Source: Hydrogenophilales bacterium CG12_big_fil_rev_8_21_14_0_65_61_21 (GTDB lineage Bacteria; Pseudomonadota; Gammaproteobacteria; Burkholderiales; Thiobacillaceae). From it: 51,068 bases of DNA. The stretch is taken from positions 1-51,068 of the forward strand of contig PFGT01000060.1 of NCBI GenBank assembly GCA_002782005.1. The letters run 5' to 3'. Positions 26,158 to 34,832 of this stretch are shown here, in pieces. The position numbers and the translations under genes are program-made. The notes under the pieces were generated by a model. That model worked only from the letters and a program-made list of their open reading frames with translations, was not told the origin of the DNA and made no database searches. Positions within the stretch are counted from its first letter, which is position 1; every line of letters starts with the position of its first letter.

Positions 26158-27110
26158 TCAACCACCTCACGGTCGACGAGTTGTTCAGTCGGGCCGGCGA
26201 AAAGCTGCGCATGAACTGGTTGTCTGGGCACGCCGGCGGCAACCGGCGGCTAACCTCGGAAACCATCCAGAAGCCGACCCTGGCCTTGATCGGCCATCTC
26301 AATTTCGTTCATCCCAATCGGGTCCAATTGCTCGGCTGCGCCGAGCTGGATTATCTGCGCAGCCTGGACGACGCGGCCCTGCAAAAGGCCATTGATAATC
26401 TATTTTCCACCGAGCTGGCGGCCGTGGTGGTGGCCAACGGCGAGACGCCGCCACCGGCCATGCTTGAGGCCGCCGAGCGCACTGCCACGCCACTATTTGC
26501 TACCCAGGAACAAAGCCCGTACCTGATGCAGGTGCTGTCGCACATCATTACCTACGCCCTGGCGCCGTCGACTATCTTGCATGGCGTATTCCTGGAGGTG
26601 CAGGGTCTGGGCGTGATGATTAGCGGTGATGCCTCGGTGGGCAAGAGCGAGCTGGCGCTGGAACTGATTTCCCGTGGTCATCGCCTGGTCGCCGACGATG
26701 CCTTGGAGGTCTATGCCGTGTCGTTGGATACCCTGGAAGGCCGCTGCCCCGCCCTGTTGCAGGATTTCATGGAAGTGCGCGGGCTGGGCGTACTCAACAT
26801 CCGTCGTCTGTTTGGCGAAACGGCGGTCAAGCACAAGAAGAACCTCAAGCTCATCATCCATCTGACCCCGGCCGAGAAATGGGAGACGGTGGACCGTCTG
26901 GACATGAAGGCGGAAACCCGCGACATACTCGGTATCCGGATACCTGAAGTGCGCATCCCGGTGGCGGTCGGCCGCAACCTGGCAGTGCTGGTGGAGGTGG
27001 CGGTGCGCAACCATATACTGCGCCTGCGTGGCTTCAATAGCGCGGAGGAGTTCGCTGAGCGGCAGCGCATCCATATGCAGGATCAAGGCGCGGACGACGG
27101 GGACGAGTGA
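26145..27110 (+). CDS. hprK: HPr kinase/phosphorylase HprK
   Basis: The 321-residue protein has an N-terminal domain (about 1-130) and a C-terminal kinase domain with Walker [18 protein letters not shown] (about 158-174), [10 protein letters not shown] and the signature [17 protein letters not shown]. It phosphorylates or dephosphorylates HPr (or an NPr-like protein) on serine. In proteobacteria it occurs with the regulatory PTS rather than sugar uptake. Its position between ptsN and rapZ is the usual one in betaproteobacteria. Confidence 0.95.
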   Translation: MDTVVNHLTVDELFSRAGEKLRMNWLSGHAGGNRRLTSETIQKPTLALIGHLNFVHPNRVQLLGCAELDYLRSLDDAALQKAIDNLFSTELAAVVVANGETPPPAMLEAAERTATPLFATQEQSPYLMQVLSHIITYALAPSTILHGVFLEVQGLGVMISGDASVGKSELALELISRGHRLVADDALEVYAVSLDTLEGRCPALLQDFMEVRGLGVLNIRRLFGETAVKHKKNLKLIIHLTPAEKWETVDRLDMKAETRDILGIRIPEVRIPVAVGRNLAVLVEVAVRNHILRLRGFNSAEEFAERQRIHMQDQGADDGDE

Positions 27111-27949
27111 GCACCATGCGACTGGTCGTCATCAGCGGTCTGTCCGGCTCTGGCAAGAGCGTCGCACTCAAGGCGCTGGAGGACGGCGGTTATTACTGTA
27201 TCGACAATCTGCCCGCCGACCTGTTGCCGGAGGTGGCGAGTCACCTGGCCGAGACCGGCTGCGCGGACCTGGCGGTGAGCGTCGATGCGCGTAGCGCCAG
27301 CGGCCTGGCCGGGATGCCCGATGCCCTGGATGCCCTGCGTGTCTGGGTGGATTTGAAGGTCATTTTCCTTGATGCCAAGGACGACACCCTGGTCAAACGA
27401 TTCTCGGAGACCCGTCGCCACCATCCGCTGAACACCGGCGCACGTTCCCTCCAGGAATGTATCCGCGAAGAGCGGGTGATACTGGAGTCCTTGTCCAGTC
27501 GCGCTTATCATCTGGACACCAGTGATCTGTCGGCCAATAGCCTGCGTGGTTGGGTCCGGGATTTCTGTCAGATGGAGAATGCGGCCTTCACCCTGGTGTT
27601 CCAGTCCTTCGGCTTCAAACACGGCATCCCGCTCGATGCCGATCTGGTGTTCGACGTGCGCTGTCTGCCCAATCCCCACTACGACGCGAATTTGCGGCCA
27701 CTGACTGGTCGCGATGCCCCAGTCATCAATTTTCTGCGTGGTCATCCGAGCGTACTGACCATGCTCGACGACATTCGAGCCTATGTCGAGAAGTGGCTGC
27801 CGGCCTATATCGCCGATAATCGCAGCTACTTTACCGTGGCCCTGGGGTGCACCGGCGGCCAGCATCGTTCGGTGTTCTTCGCTGAAACCCTGGCGGACTA
27901 TTTCCGGGCCAGCCAGCAAGTCTTGGTCCGGCACCGGGAACTGGCTTGA
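27107..27949 (+). CDS. rapZ: RNase adapter protein RapZ
   Basis: The 280-residue protein has an N-terminal P-loop domain ([20 protein letters not shown]) and a C-terminal domain with [11 protein letters not shown]-like ([20 protein letters not shown]), [15 protein letters not shown] and [13 protein letters not shown] motifs. In enterobacteria RapZ binds small RNAs GlmY/GlmZ and guides RNase E. Whether such RNAs exist here is unknown; the binding surface is conserved. GTG 27107 overlaps the hprK stop; ATG 27116 is an equally possible start. Confidence 0.95.
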   Translation: MSTMRLVVISGLSGSGKSVALKALEDGGYYCIDNLPADLLPEVASHLAETGCADLAVSVDARSASGLAGMPDALDALRVWVDLKVIFLDAKDDTLVKRFSETRRHHPLNTGARSLQECIREERVILESLSSRAYHLDTSDLSANSLRGWVRDFCQMENAAFTLVFQSFGFKHGIPLDADLVFDVRCLPNPHYDANLRPLTGRDAPVINFLRGHPSVLTMLDDIRAYVEKWLPAYIADNRSYFTVALGCTGGQHRSVFFAETLADYFRASQQVLVRHRELA

Positions 27950-28311
27950 AGCCGGCTGCTGCCCTGAGTCTGCTCAAACCGGGCGACTGGCTGGTGCTGG
28001 CCGGCGGCGCTGCCCTGGTCGCCGCGCTGTGGGGCCATGGCGGCAGCGGCGACCGGGTGGTCATCAAGCAGGCCGGCCGGGTGTTCCTGGAAACCACGCC
28101 CCGACTGGACCGGGAGATCGCCGTGCCGGGACCGCTGGGCGTTACCCAGGTCGAGATTCGCGGCGGCCGGGTGCGAATCAAGTCCGACCCTGGTACGCAG
28201 CAAATCTGCGTCAAGCAGGGCTGGCTGGGGCCGGGTCAGGTGGCCATCTGCCTGCCCAACCGGGTCAGCGTCGAGCGCGGGGCGAGCATCTATGACTCCC
28301 TCAATTATTAA
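27946..28311 (+). CDS. NusG domain II (NusG_II/DUF1312) protein
   Basis: The 121-residue protein has an N-terminal membrane anchor ([15 protein letters not shown]) and a NusG_II-type beta domain ([19 protein letters not shown], then [20 protein letters not shown]). Such proteins are usually encoded next to Gx-type membrane proteins, as here. The exact role is unknown. It starts with TTG overlapping the rapZ stop (TTGA), an unusual but plausible coupled start. Confidence 0.78.
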   Translation: MKPAAALSLLKPGDWLVLAGGAALVAALWGHGGSGDRVVIKQAGRVFLETTPRLDREIAVPGPLGVTQVEIRGGRVRIKSDPGTQQICVKQGWLGPGQVAICLPNRVSVERGASIYDSLNY

Positions 28312-28807
28312 CCTGGAGATCAGCGCCGAGGATCGCCGCATCGCCGGTCTGGCGGCGGCGGCGGTGGGCCTGACGCTGGCCGAGGCGGCCGTCCCGTTGC
28401 CCCTGCCAGGGGTCAAGCCGGGGCTGGCCAACATCGTCACCCTGGTCGTGTTGTACCAGTTTGGCTGGCGGGCGGCGGTCTGGGTGTCACTGCTACGCAT
28501 CGTCGCTGGCGCGCTGGCCCTGGGCGCCTTTTTGACCCCCACCTTTGTCATGAGCCTGGCCGGCGGCTTGGCCAGCCTGACGATGCTGGGGTTGGCCGTG
28601 CATCTGCCCCGGCGCTGGTTCGGGCCAGTTGGCCTGTCGGCGCTGGCGGCGTTCGCCCACATTGGCGCCCAACTGGGCGTGGTCGGCGTCTGGCTGATGC
28701 CCGGCGTGAATCTGTTGCCCCTGCTGTCGGTGTTCCTCGGCGCGGCCTGGGTCAGCGGCCTGGTCAATGGCCTGGTCGTGGCTGGATTGCTGGAGAAGAA
28801 GACATGA
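28292..28807 (+). CDS. Gx-family membrane protein (heptaprenyl diphosphate synthase component I-like)
   Basis: The 171-residue protein has five or six membrane helices. The segment VPLPLPGVKPGLANIVTLVV, with its Gly-Leu-Ala-Asn pattern, is typical of the Gx/Hpre_diP_synt_I family. Despite the name these are membrane proteins that resemble S-components of vitamin transporters. ATG 28292 lies inside the end of the NusG_II gene, and the stop overlaps ubiX by four bases. The link to ubiX, whose product uses a prenyl phosphate and FMN, suggests handling of an isoprenoid or flavin precursor; that is inference. Confidence 0.75.
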   Translation: MTPSIINLEISAEDRRIAGLAAAAVGLTLAEAAVPLPLPGVKPGLANIVTLVVLYQFGWRAAVWVSLLRIVAGALALGAFLTPTFVMSLAGGLASLTMLGLAVHLPRRWFGPVGLSALAAFAHIGAQLGVVGVWLMPGVNLLPLLSVFLGAAWVSGLVNGLVVAGLLEKKT

Positions 28808-29403
28808 AACGCATCACCCTGGCCTGGACCGGCGCCTCCGGCATTGCTTATGGTCTCCGCCTGCTGGAATGCCTGCTCGGCGCTGGCTGCCGGGTTGACC
28901 TGCTGGTTTCTCAGGCCGCCCGTATCGTCGCCCGGCAAGAGCTGGACCTGACCCTGCCTGGCGATCTGGCCGAACTGGCGGCCATGCTGAATGGCCGTTT
29001 AGCCGGCCACGCTGGCGAGATTCAGGTCTACGGCGAGAAGGAATGGTTTGCCCCGGCCGCATCCGGCTCTAACCCGGCCGCCGCGATGGTGGTTTGCCCA
29101 TGTACCATGGGCAGCCTGGCGGCGATCGCCCACGGCCTGGCAGATAACCTGATCGAACGCGCCGCCGACGTAATGCTGAAGGAAAAACGGCCGCTGATCC
29201 TGGTCCCCCGTGAGACGCCGTTCTCGCTGATTCACCTGAGAAACATGACCCAGCTCGCCGAGGCCGGCGCCACCATCCTGCCGGCCAATCCAGGTTTTTA
29301 TGAGCGGCCCAAGAGTGTGGCGCAGGTGGTCGATTTCATCGTCGCCCGCGTTCTCGACCAGTTAGATATCGCCAACGATTTGTTGCCGCGCTGGGGAAAG
29401 TAG
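28804..29403 (+). CDS. ubiX: Flavin prenyltransferase UbiX
   Basis: The 199-residue flavoprotein has the hallmark LAWTGASGIAYGLRLLECLL start, MVVCPCTMGSLAAIAHGLADNL and the C-terminal LVPRETPFSLIHLRNM motif. It joins dimethylallyl phosphate to FMN to make prenyl-FMN, the cofactor for UbiD in ubiquinone synthesis. It converges on cysG with 69 bases between stops, in which I see no terminator. Confidence 0.94.
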   Translation: MKRITLAWTGASGIAYGLRLLECLLGAGCRVDLLVSQAARIVARQELDLTLPGDLAELAAMLNGRLAGHAGEIQVYGEKEWFAPAASGSNPAAAMVVCPCTMGSLAAIAHGLADNLIERAADVMLKEKRPLILVPRETPFSLIHLRNMTQLAEAGATILPANPGFYERPKSVAQVVDFIVARVLDQLDIANDLLPRWGK

Positions 29404-29472
29404 ACGCGGGGGATGTCGGACGACGCCATGCCAGGTGCGCCGCGCGTATAGCCAACGACTACAAAATCGGCC

Positions 29473-30912
29473 TCACATGCTCGCTGGCTGGTCCAGCGGC
29501 GTGTGCCAGTGGTCGTCTTCGGCTGGTTCTGGGTGAAACCAGTTGAGCTTGGCATGCAGGCTGACCACGCTGCCGACGATGATCAGGGTTGGCGGCTTCA
29601 GTTCGGCGTCTGCCGCCAGTGCCGGCAGGGTATCCAGGGTGCCGGTGACGGTCTTCTGGTTGAGGGTGGTGCCCTGCTGGATGATGGCGGCGGGGGTGTC
29701 GCCGGGCATACCGTGTTTCTTCATCTGCGCGCACAGCGTCACCAGGCCTTTCAGCCCCATGTAGATGACGATGGTCTGGCGCGGTCGGCAGAGCATGTCC
29801 CAGTCGAGGTCCATGCTGCCGTCCTTGAGATGGCCGGTGACCAGGATCAGCGCCTGGGCGTGGTCGCGGTGGGTGAGCGGGATGCCGGCGTAGGACGCCA
29901 CGCCCGCCGCAGCCGTCACCGCCGGCACCACCTGAAACGGCACGCCGTGTTCGCGCAGGGTCTCGATCTCCTCGCCGCCACGGCCGAAGATGAACGGGTC
30001 GCCGCCCTTCAGGCGCAGCACCCGTTTACCTTCCTTGGCTAGACGCACCAGCACCATGTTGATCTCGTCCTGCGGCACAGCGTGGTTGTCACGTTCCTTG
30101 CCGACATAAAGCCGGTCGGCGTCGCGTCGGCACATGTCGAGGATGGGCGGCGAGACCAAGCGGTCATAGACCACGACGTCGGCCTGCTGCATCAGGCGCA
30201 AGGCGCGAAAGGTGAGCAGGTCCGGGTTGCCGGGGCCGGCGCCGACCAGATAGACCTCGCCGACGCCGATGGCCGTGTCGCTTGCTTCCAGCATCTTGGT
30301 CAGGCTGTGCTCGGCTTCCTGTTCGCGGCCGGCGAAGACCATCTCGGCTATCGGCGAGAGCAGCGCCTTTTCCCAGAACTTGCGCCGGCCTTCGGTGGTC
30401 GGGAAGTGTTTGCGGACCGGTGTTTTGAAGCGGCCGGCAAGGGCGGCAAGCCGGCCATAGGCGGCCGGGATCAGGGTTTCCAGTCGGGCTCGCAACAGCC
30501 GCGACAGCACCGGCGCCTCGCCGCCGCTGGAGACGGCCACCACGACCGGCGAACGGTCGATGATGCTGGGCATGATGAAGGAGCAGGACTGGGGCCGGTC
30601 GGCTACGTTGACCGGCAGGTGGCGGGCGTGGGCGGCCTCGTACACCTGTTTGTCCAGCGCGTCGTCGCCGCTGGCGGCAAAGACCACTTCGACGTCATCC
30701 AGGTGCTCAGGCCGGAAGGCCTCCTGGCGATGGATGAGGCGATCGGTCTTGCTCAGGTTGTCATACCCGGCGGCCAGTGGCCCCGGGGCGACGACATTGA
30801 CCCAGGCGCCGGCATTGATGAGCAGCGTGGCCTTGCGAGCGGCAACATCGCTGCCGCCGACGACCAGTCCGGTCTTACCCTTGAGATCGAGGAAAATTGG
30901 TAAGTAGTCCAT
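29473..30912 (-). CDS. cysG: Siroheme synthase CysG (trifunctional)
   Basis: The 479-residue fusion has an N-terminal precorrin-2 dehydrogenase/ferrochelatase (MDYLPIFLDLKGKTGLVVGG; the NAD loop is GGSDVAARKA) and a C-terminal uroporphyrinogen III methyltransferase. The latter shows VYLVGAGPGNPDLLTFRALR, VVYDRLVS, RLKGGDPFIFGRGGEE and VPAVTAAAGVASYAGIPLTH. It makes siroheme, the cofactor of DsrAB. It lies 110 bases after dsrR on the same strand and so may be the last gene of the dsr operon, though a stem-loop in the gap could limit read-through. Confidence 0.95.
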   Translation of the reverse strand: MDYLPIFLDLKGKTGLVVGGSDVAARKATLLINAGAWVNVVAPGPLAAGYDNLSKTDRLIHRQEAFRPEHLDDVEVVFAASGDDALDKQVYEAAHARHLPVNVADRPQSCSFIMPSIIDRSPVVVAVSSGGEAPVLSRLLRARLETLIPAAYGRLAALAGRFKTPVRKHFPTTEGRRKFWEKALLSPIAEMVFAGREQEAEHSLTKMLEASDTAIGVGEVYLVGAGPGNPDLLTFRALRLMQQADVVVYDRLVSPPILDMCRRDADRLYVGKERDNHAVPQDEINMVLVRLAKEGKRVLRLKGGDPFIFGRGGEEIETLREHGVPFQVVPAVTAAAGVASYAGIPLTHRDHAQALILVTGHLKDGSMDLDWDMLCRPRQTIVIYMGLKGLVTLCAQMKKHGMPGDTPAAIIQQGTTLNQKTVTGTLDTLPALAADAELKPPTLIIVGSVVSLHAKLNWFHPEPAEDDHWHTPLDQPASM

Positions 30913-30951
30913 GGGTTACCTGAAAAGTGTGACAAGTGAAGCGTGACCAGT

Positions 30952-31004
30952 GAGGCGTGACTCTTGGGTGGTTTTTGCGTCTTTATCGTTACTCGTCACG
31001 CCTC
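30952..31004. repeat. Inverted repeat between dsrR and cysG
   Basis: Ten-base arms gaggcgtgac (30952-30961) and gtcacgcctc (30995-31004) flank a 33-base loop. The surrounding bases 30926-31025 are made of drifting gtga-type words (gtgacaagtgaagcgtgaccagt...). There is no T tract on the minus strand, so it is not a standard terminator. It resembles the hairpins near 39672 and 45364. Confidence 0.6.
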
Positions 31005-31021
31005 TGTGTCACGATTTTTGG

Positions 31022-31384
31022 TCACGCATTTCCAGATGAACCGCAGCCGCCCGAACCGCAACCGCCAGAGCCGCAACCACCTGAACCGCAGCCGCCGCCT
31101 TGATCGGGCATCATAAAGATGAAGTGGGCCTCGCCGGGCGCAGATTCAACATAGTCGATCGTCACGCCCTGCAAATACTCAGCGCTGGATGGGTGAACCA
31201 ACAGTGTGACACCATAGGATTCAAGCCGGCTGTCATTATCGCGTTCTTCATCGAAGCCCAGGCCGAATTCCAACATACCGGCTTCATTTAACCGAGCAGC
31301 GATACGCAGGGCCATTTTGTCGGCGCCGGATTCGCGAGCGGCTTGGGCGATCTGTTCGGCGGCGGTTTTGGTTAAATTTATCAT
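31022..31384 (-). CDS. dsrR: DsrR, IscA-like protein with a Gly/Cys repeat tail
   Basis: The 120-residue protein has an A-type carrier fold (MINLTKTAAEQIAQAARESG, then GVTLLVHPSSAEYLQGVTID). The first conserved cysteine of true IscA is replaced (HPSS), as expected for DsrR, which in Allochromatium has no Fe-S cluster and acts post-transcriptionally on dsr expression. Unusually, the C-terminus runs into four GGCGSG-type repeats ending GSSGNA, adding four cysteines spaced by four. ATG 31384 follows GGAGAA; an upstream in-frame extension overlaps dsrN and is rejected. Confidence 0.87.
   Translation of the reverse strand: MINLTKTAAEQIAQAARESGADKMALRIAARLNEAGMLEFGLGFDEERDNDSRLESYGVTLLVHPSSAEYLQGVTIDYVESAPGEAHFIFMMPDQGGGCGSGGCGSGGCGSGGCGSSGNA
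31036..31101. repeat. Tandem 12-15 base repeat inside dsrR
   Basis: About four copies of a gaaccgcarccgcc-like unit encode the Gly-Cys-Gly-Ser tail on the minus strand. Copies differ at several positions, so it is an aged repeat rather than a recent slip. Confidence 0.8.
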
Positions 31385-31398
31385 GCGATTTTCTCCAA

Positions 31399-32811
31399 TT
31401 AAGCGGCGATACGGGCCGCGTTGCAATCTTGGGCATAGGCGCGGGCCTTGGCCAGAAAAGGGGCGATCCAGCCCTGGTCGCCGGACCCGCGCCGGTGGCA
31501 ATAGGCGGCGAGCAGGTTTTTGTGGACAAATCCGTCGTTCCGACCGTCGATCCCATGGCCCCGCGTGATCCGGTAACCGTAGATCAGGCCATCGGCGAGA
31601 TTTTCCAGATGGGAATGGTGAAATTCATGGGCAGGGATTTCCTGTCCCGGTCGGGTAACCAGCGGCGAGTCGGCGGTCTCCAGAAAACTGGCATAGCCTC
31701 GGCCGACCGGCCGGGCGCCCATCACGGCATCGCCCGGGATCAGCCCCACCATCTCGCCTCGCTGGCCGTTCCAGAGGATCGAACGCGACAAGTACATTAG
31801 GCCGCCGCATTCGGCATAGACCGGCAGGTTCGCTTCCACTGCCTGGCGTATGTCCTGGCGCAGACTGTGGTTGGCGGATAGTTCGGATATAAAAGACTCA
31901 GGAAAGCCACCGCCCAGTATCAGTCCAGCCACGTCTGGTAGCGCGCTGGTCTTTAAGGTGTCGAGCGGGATGAGCTCCACCCCACTCTCGCGCAAGGTAT
32001 CAAGGTCTTCGCTGTAGTAAAAACCAAAGGCGCGGTCCTGGGCGATAGCGATGCGGATAGGGCCTTGGCTATTCTCTCGTAGGCGGAAACCCGGATCGAA
32101 GGGGCTGGGCTGCACCCCGCGCGGGATCGGCGCAGCGTTCGTCAGCGCGAGCAGGGCATCGAGATCGACCTGACTGGCGACGACTTCGGCGATGGCCTGG
32201 ATGCGTTGTTCGGCCGCGGTATCTTCGTTGCCGGGCACCAGCCCGAGGTGGCGTTCCTCGATGGCCAGACGGGCGTCCCGATGGATGGCGCCGAGCACGG
32301 GAATATCCGTGTAGCGTTCGATGACCTGGCGGAGTTTGCCTTCATGACGGGGGCCGCCGACCTTGTTCAGGATCACCCCGGCGATTTTGACCTCGGGATC
32401 GAATGCCCGATAGCCGAGCAGTAGCGGCGCCACGCCACGGGTGATGCCGATAGCGTCGATGACCAGGACCACGGGCAGGGCCAGTTCTTTGGCCAGTGCG
32501 GCATTGCTGTCGGAGCCTTCGATATCCATGCCGTCATACAAACCCTTGTTGCCTTCGACGATGACGATGTCGGCGGTCGCGGCGTGGCGGTCGTATAGGC
32601 CGTGGATCTCGGCGTGCGTCATAAAGCGGAAATCCAGGTTGTATGAAGGTCGTCCGCTGGCTTGCGCGTGCCAGATAGGGTCGATGTAATCGGGCCCTTT
32701 TTTATATGCCTGTACCTTTAGCCCGCGATTCTTCAGCGCGCGACACAACCCCAGGGTGACCATGGTCTTGCCGGAAGATTTATGGGCGGCGGAGATGTAC
32801 AAGTTAGCCAT
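31399..32811 (-). CDS. dsrN: DsrN, siroheme amidase (CobB/CbiA-like)
   Basis: The 470-residue protein resembles cobyrinic acid a,c-diamide synthase. The N-terminal P-loop is ISAAHKSSGKTMVTLGLCRA, followed by VIVEGNKGLYDGMD. The C-terminal class I glutamine amidotransferase domain has the catalytic cysteine in VYAECGGLMYLSRS. In dsr loci it amidates siroheme to siroamide for DsrAB. A strong stem-loop separates it from dsrP upstream; dsrR follows after 14 bases. Confidence 0.92.
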   Translation of the reverse strand: MANLYISAAHKSSGKTMVTLGLCRALKNRGLKVQAYKKGPDYIDPIWHAQASGRPSYNLDFRFMTHAEIHGLYDRHAATADIVIVEGNKGLYDGMDIEGSDSNAALAKELALPVVLVIDAIGITRGVAPLLLGYRAFDPEVKIAGVILNKVGGPRHEGKLRQVIERYTDIPVLGAIHRDARLAIEERHLGLVPGNEDTAAEQRIQAIAEVVASQVDLDALLALTNAAPIPRGVQPSPFDPGFRLRENSQGPIRIAIAQDRAFGFYYSEDLDTLRESGVELIPLDTLKTSALPDVAGLILGGGFPESFISELSANHSLRQDIRQAVEANLPVYAECGGLMYLSRSILWNGQRGEMVGLIPGDAVMGARPVGRGYASFLETADSPLVTRPGQEIPAHEFHHSHLENLADGLIYGYRITRGHGIDGRNDGFVHKNLLAAYCHRRGSGDQGWIAPFLAKARAYAQDCNAARIAA

Positions 32812-32833
32812 GGCGATATTCTATCAGCCGAAA

Positions 32834-32868
32834 ATCGAAAGGCCGACAATTTTAGTCGGCCTTTCGAT
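32834..32868 (-). terminator. Stem-loop between dsrP and dsrN
   Basis: A perfect 14-bp stem (32834-32847 with 32855-32868, arm atcgaaaggccgac) closes a seven-base loop. Read on the minus strand, TTT follows the stem (the last stem base is also T). This could be a partial terminator or an mRNA processing and stability site separating dsrABEFHCMKLJOP from dsrNR. Confidence 0.7.
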
Positions 32869-32900
32869 CCGCGACCCGCTTAATAGTCTGGACGGGGGGC

Positions 32901-34094
32901 TCAGTGTTTCTGGTCGAGCTTGTCGATGGGCAGGAACTTGAGTATCCGTACGGCGACCGTGGTGAGCAGAAAGGTCGTGGCCATGCCGCCCAGGGCGAGC
33001 ATCACTTCCAGGGTGGACGGCGAGTAAGGATGCACCACGCCGTCGAAGAAACTGCTGGTCTCGGCATAGCCGGGGAAGATGGCCAGCGGGAAGGCCTGGA
33101 CGCCGACTATGGTGACATACATCTGGGCGTGTCCGCCGACGATGACCAGCAAGGCGGCAATGAGTATCCGGGCGGGGCTCTTGGCGGCGCCAGGGCTGAA
33201 GATCATGAGCAGCGGGATGATGCCGCCGACGATGACTTGGCCAAGCCAGAAAATCATCGGATAGGTATCGCCTTCCACCAGGATGAAACGCTCGAAATCC
33301 CATTGCTTGGCGAAGTACATGTTGGTCAGATGCAGCACCGCCGTGAAGTACAGGCTGGCAGCGACGAACACGGCCAGCAGGTTCTTGATTCGGCCGAGGA
33401 CGTATTCGTCGATCTGGATGTTGTTCCATTTGTACATCGCCGTCTGTACGACCAGGAAGCAGGCGAGGCCATAGGCGAAGGAATAGATGATGAACATCGG
33501 GGCGTAAAGAGCCGAGTTATAACCGGCGCGCGCCACCAGAAAGCCAAAGATGGAGCCGGTGGCGGTAGTCAGCGCCAGACGCCACAAAAAGGCCAGGAAC
33601 CCGACCGGATGCGACCATGGTTTCAGCTTGCGATCCATCAGGGTCAACAGATACAGGCCGACAATGGCAAAAAAGCCAGTGTAGAAGATCATGTTGAGGG
33701 CGAAGATGGACTTGAAGTTGTAGTGGGTCATGGCCACGATGATGCGGTCCGATCGGCCCAGGTCCAGCACCAGCACGGCGAGACCGCCCGCCAGTATGGT
33801 CAGTGCCAACAGACCGGACAGCGGCGACCGGGTCTTGTATATCTTCTTGCCGAACACCGAGCCGATGGAGGCTACGTTGAGCACGCCGGAGGCGGCAACG
33901 ATCAGAAAGACCGCAAAGACATGGGGTAGGCCCCAGACGATCTGATTATTCATGCCAGTCACGATGTGACCGTGATGCTCGATATAGAAGTAGGCGCTGA
34001 GGGTACTCAGCATGACCAAACCGCCCAGGGCCAACAGGCCCCAGAACAATTTGCTTTTATTGCAGTCGGCGGAGAAGCAGGTTACGTCAGTCAT
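32901..34094 (-). CDS. dsrP: DsrP, NrfD-type quinone-interacting membrane subunit
   Basis: The 397-residue protein has about ten membrane helices and belongs to the NrfD/PsrC family. Features include LGLLVMLSTLSAYFYIEHHG-like N-terminal spans and the central MTHYNFKSIFALNMIFY segment. It exchanges electrons with the quinone pool within DsrMKJOP. It follows dsrO by 3 bases. A stem-loop lies beyond its stop. Confidence 0.93.
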   Translation of the reverse strand: MTDVTCFSADCNKSKLFWGLLALGGLVMLSTLSAYFYIEHHGHIVTGMNNQIVWGLPHVFAVFLIVAASGVLNVASIGSVFGKKIYKTRSPLSGLLALTILAGGLAVLVLDLGRSDRIIVAMTHYNFKSIFALNMIFYTGFFAIVGLYLLTLMDRKLKPWSHPVGFLAFLWRLALTTATGSIFGFLVARAGYNSALYAPMFIIYSFAYGLACFLVVQTAMYKWNNIQIDEYVLGRIKNLLAVFVAASLYFTAVLHLTNMYFAKQWDFERFILVEGDTYPMIFWLGQVIVGGIIPLLMIFSPGAAKSPARILIAALLVIVGGHAQMYVTIVGVQAFPLAIFPGYAETSSFFDGVVHPYSPSTLEVMLALGGMATTFLLTTVAVRILKFLPIDKLDQKH

Positions 34095-34097
34095 GGC

Positions 34098-34832
34098 TCA
34101 AATCCCTTGGTAACGGACACCGGTGTTCAGGCCAAGATCGCCGCGTACTTCAACGCTGGCATAGGCCAGCATGGCCTTGGCGATAGCGCTTTCCGGATTG
34201 CGAAGATCGCCGAACAACATGGCCTGATGGCCATCGGCATTGCAGGCTTCGACGCAGGCGGGCTGTTGATCCTTGTCCACCCGCTGGACGCAGAAGGTGC
34301 AGGCCTCGACGCAGCCCTTGCCGCGGGGAACATCGGGGTTCTGGTCGGCCAGTGGCTCATGCACGAACGAGCGTGCCTTGTAGGGACAAGCCATCATGCA
34401 GTAGCGGCAGCCGATACAGATATGACGGTCGACCAGGACGATTCCGTCGGCGCGTTTCATCGACGCGCCGGTGGGACAAACATCCACGCAAGGTGGATTG
34501 GCGCAATGCTGGCACAGCATAGGCAGATTGTGTTCGATGCCCGTTTGCAGGTGCTTGATGTTCAGCTTGCGTATCCATTGTGAATCTTGCGGTCCGGTTT
34601 TACCGGATAGGCCATTTTCGGTGTTGCAGGCGTTGACGCACGCCGTGCAGCCGTTGGCGCACTTGCCAGTATCAATGAGCATGCCCCAGCGTACCAGGCT
34701 GGAGGCGCCTTCCTCCGGCGCCCGGCCTTGGGCAATGCCATAGAACAGGACGCCCGGAGCGATGGCGGCGCCAGCGACAACAGCGCCGGTCTTGAGAAAA
34801 TCGCGGCGTTCGGGTTTATGTGACGCGGTCAT
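34098..34832 (-). CDS. dsrO: DsrO, periplasmic four-cluster iron-sulfur subunit
   Basis: The 244-residue protein has a twin-arginine signal (ERRDFLKTGAVVAGAAIAPG) and cysteine sets for four [4Fe-4S] clusters: CANGCTACVNACN, CQHCANPPCVDVCPTGA, CIGCRYCMMACPYKAR and CTFCVQRVDKDQQPACVEAC. It passes electrons between DsrJ and DsrP on the periplasmic face. Its start overlaps the dsrJ stop by four bases. Confidence 0.95.
   Translation of the reverse strand: MTASHKPERRDFLKTGAVVAGAAIAPGVLFYGIAQGRAPEEGASSLVRWGMLIDTGKCANGCTACVNACNTENGLSGKTGPQDSQWIRKLNIKHLQTGIEHNLPMLCQHCANPPCVDVCPTGASMKRADGIVLVDRHICIGCRYCMMACPYKARSFVHEPLADQNPDVPRGKGCVEACTFCVQRVDKDQQPACVEACNADGHQAMLFGDLRNPESAIAKAMLAYASVEVRGDLGLNTGVRYQGI

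Noticed and set aside
29404-29472. Search for a terminator between convergent ubiX and cysG
   Set aside because: Only short GC-rich matches without a T tract; no structure I can support.
31036-31101. Short tandem repeats considered as a possible CRISPR array near a Cas6-like gene
   Set aside because: Units are 12-15 bases without spacers and are translated as the DsrR tail; no array of any kind was found in the window.
29473-31384. A dsrS gene expected after dsrR by analogy with Allochromatium
   Set aside because: The next gene is cysG; no DsrS-like frame is present in this interval.
31385-31501. N-terminal extension of dsrR to 31501
   Set aside because: It would overlap the end of dsrN in another frame, is Arg/Pro-rich and unlike DsrR; GGAGAA precedes the ATG at 31384.
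32904-33929. 341-residue open frame opposite dsrP
   Set aside because: Shadow of a membrane protein gene; it reads as Asp/His/Gln-rich without hydrophobic core pattern.
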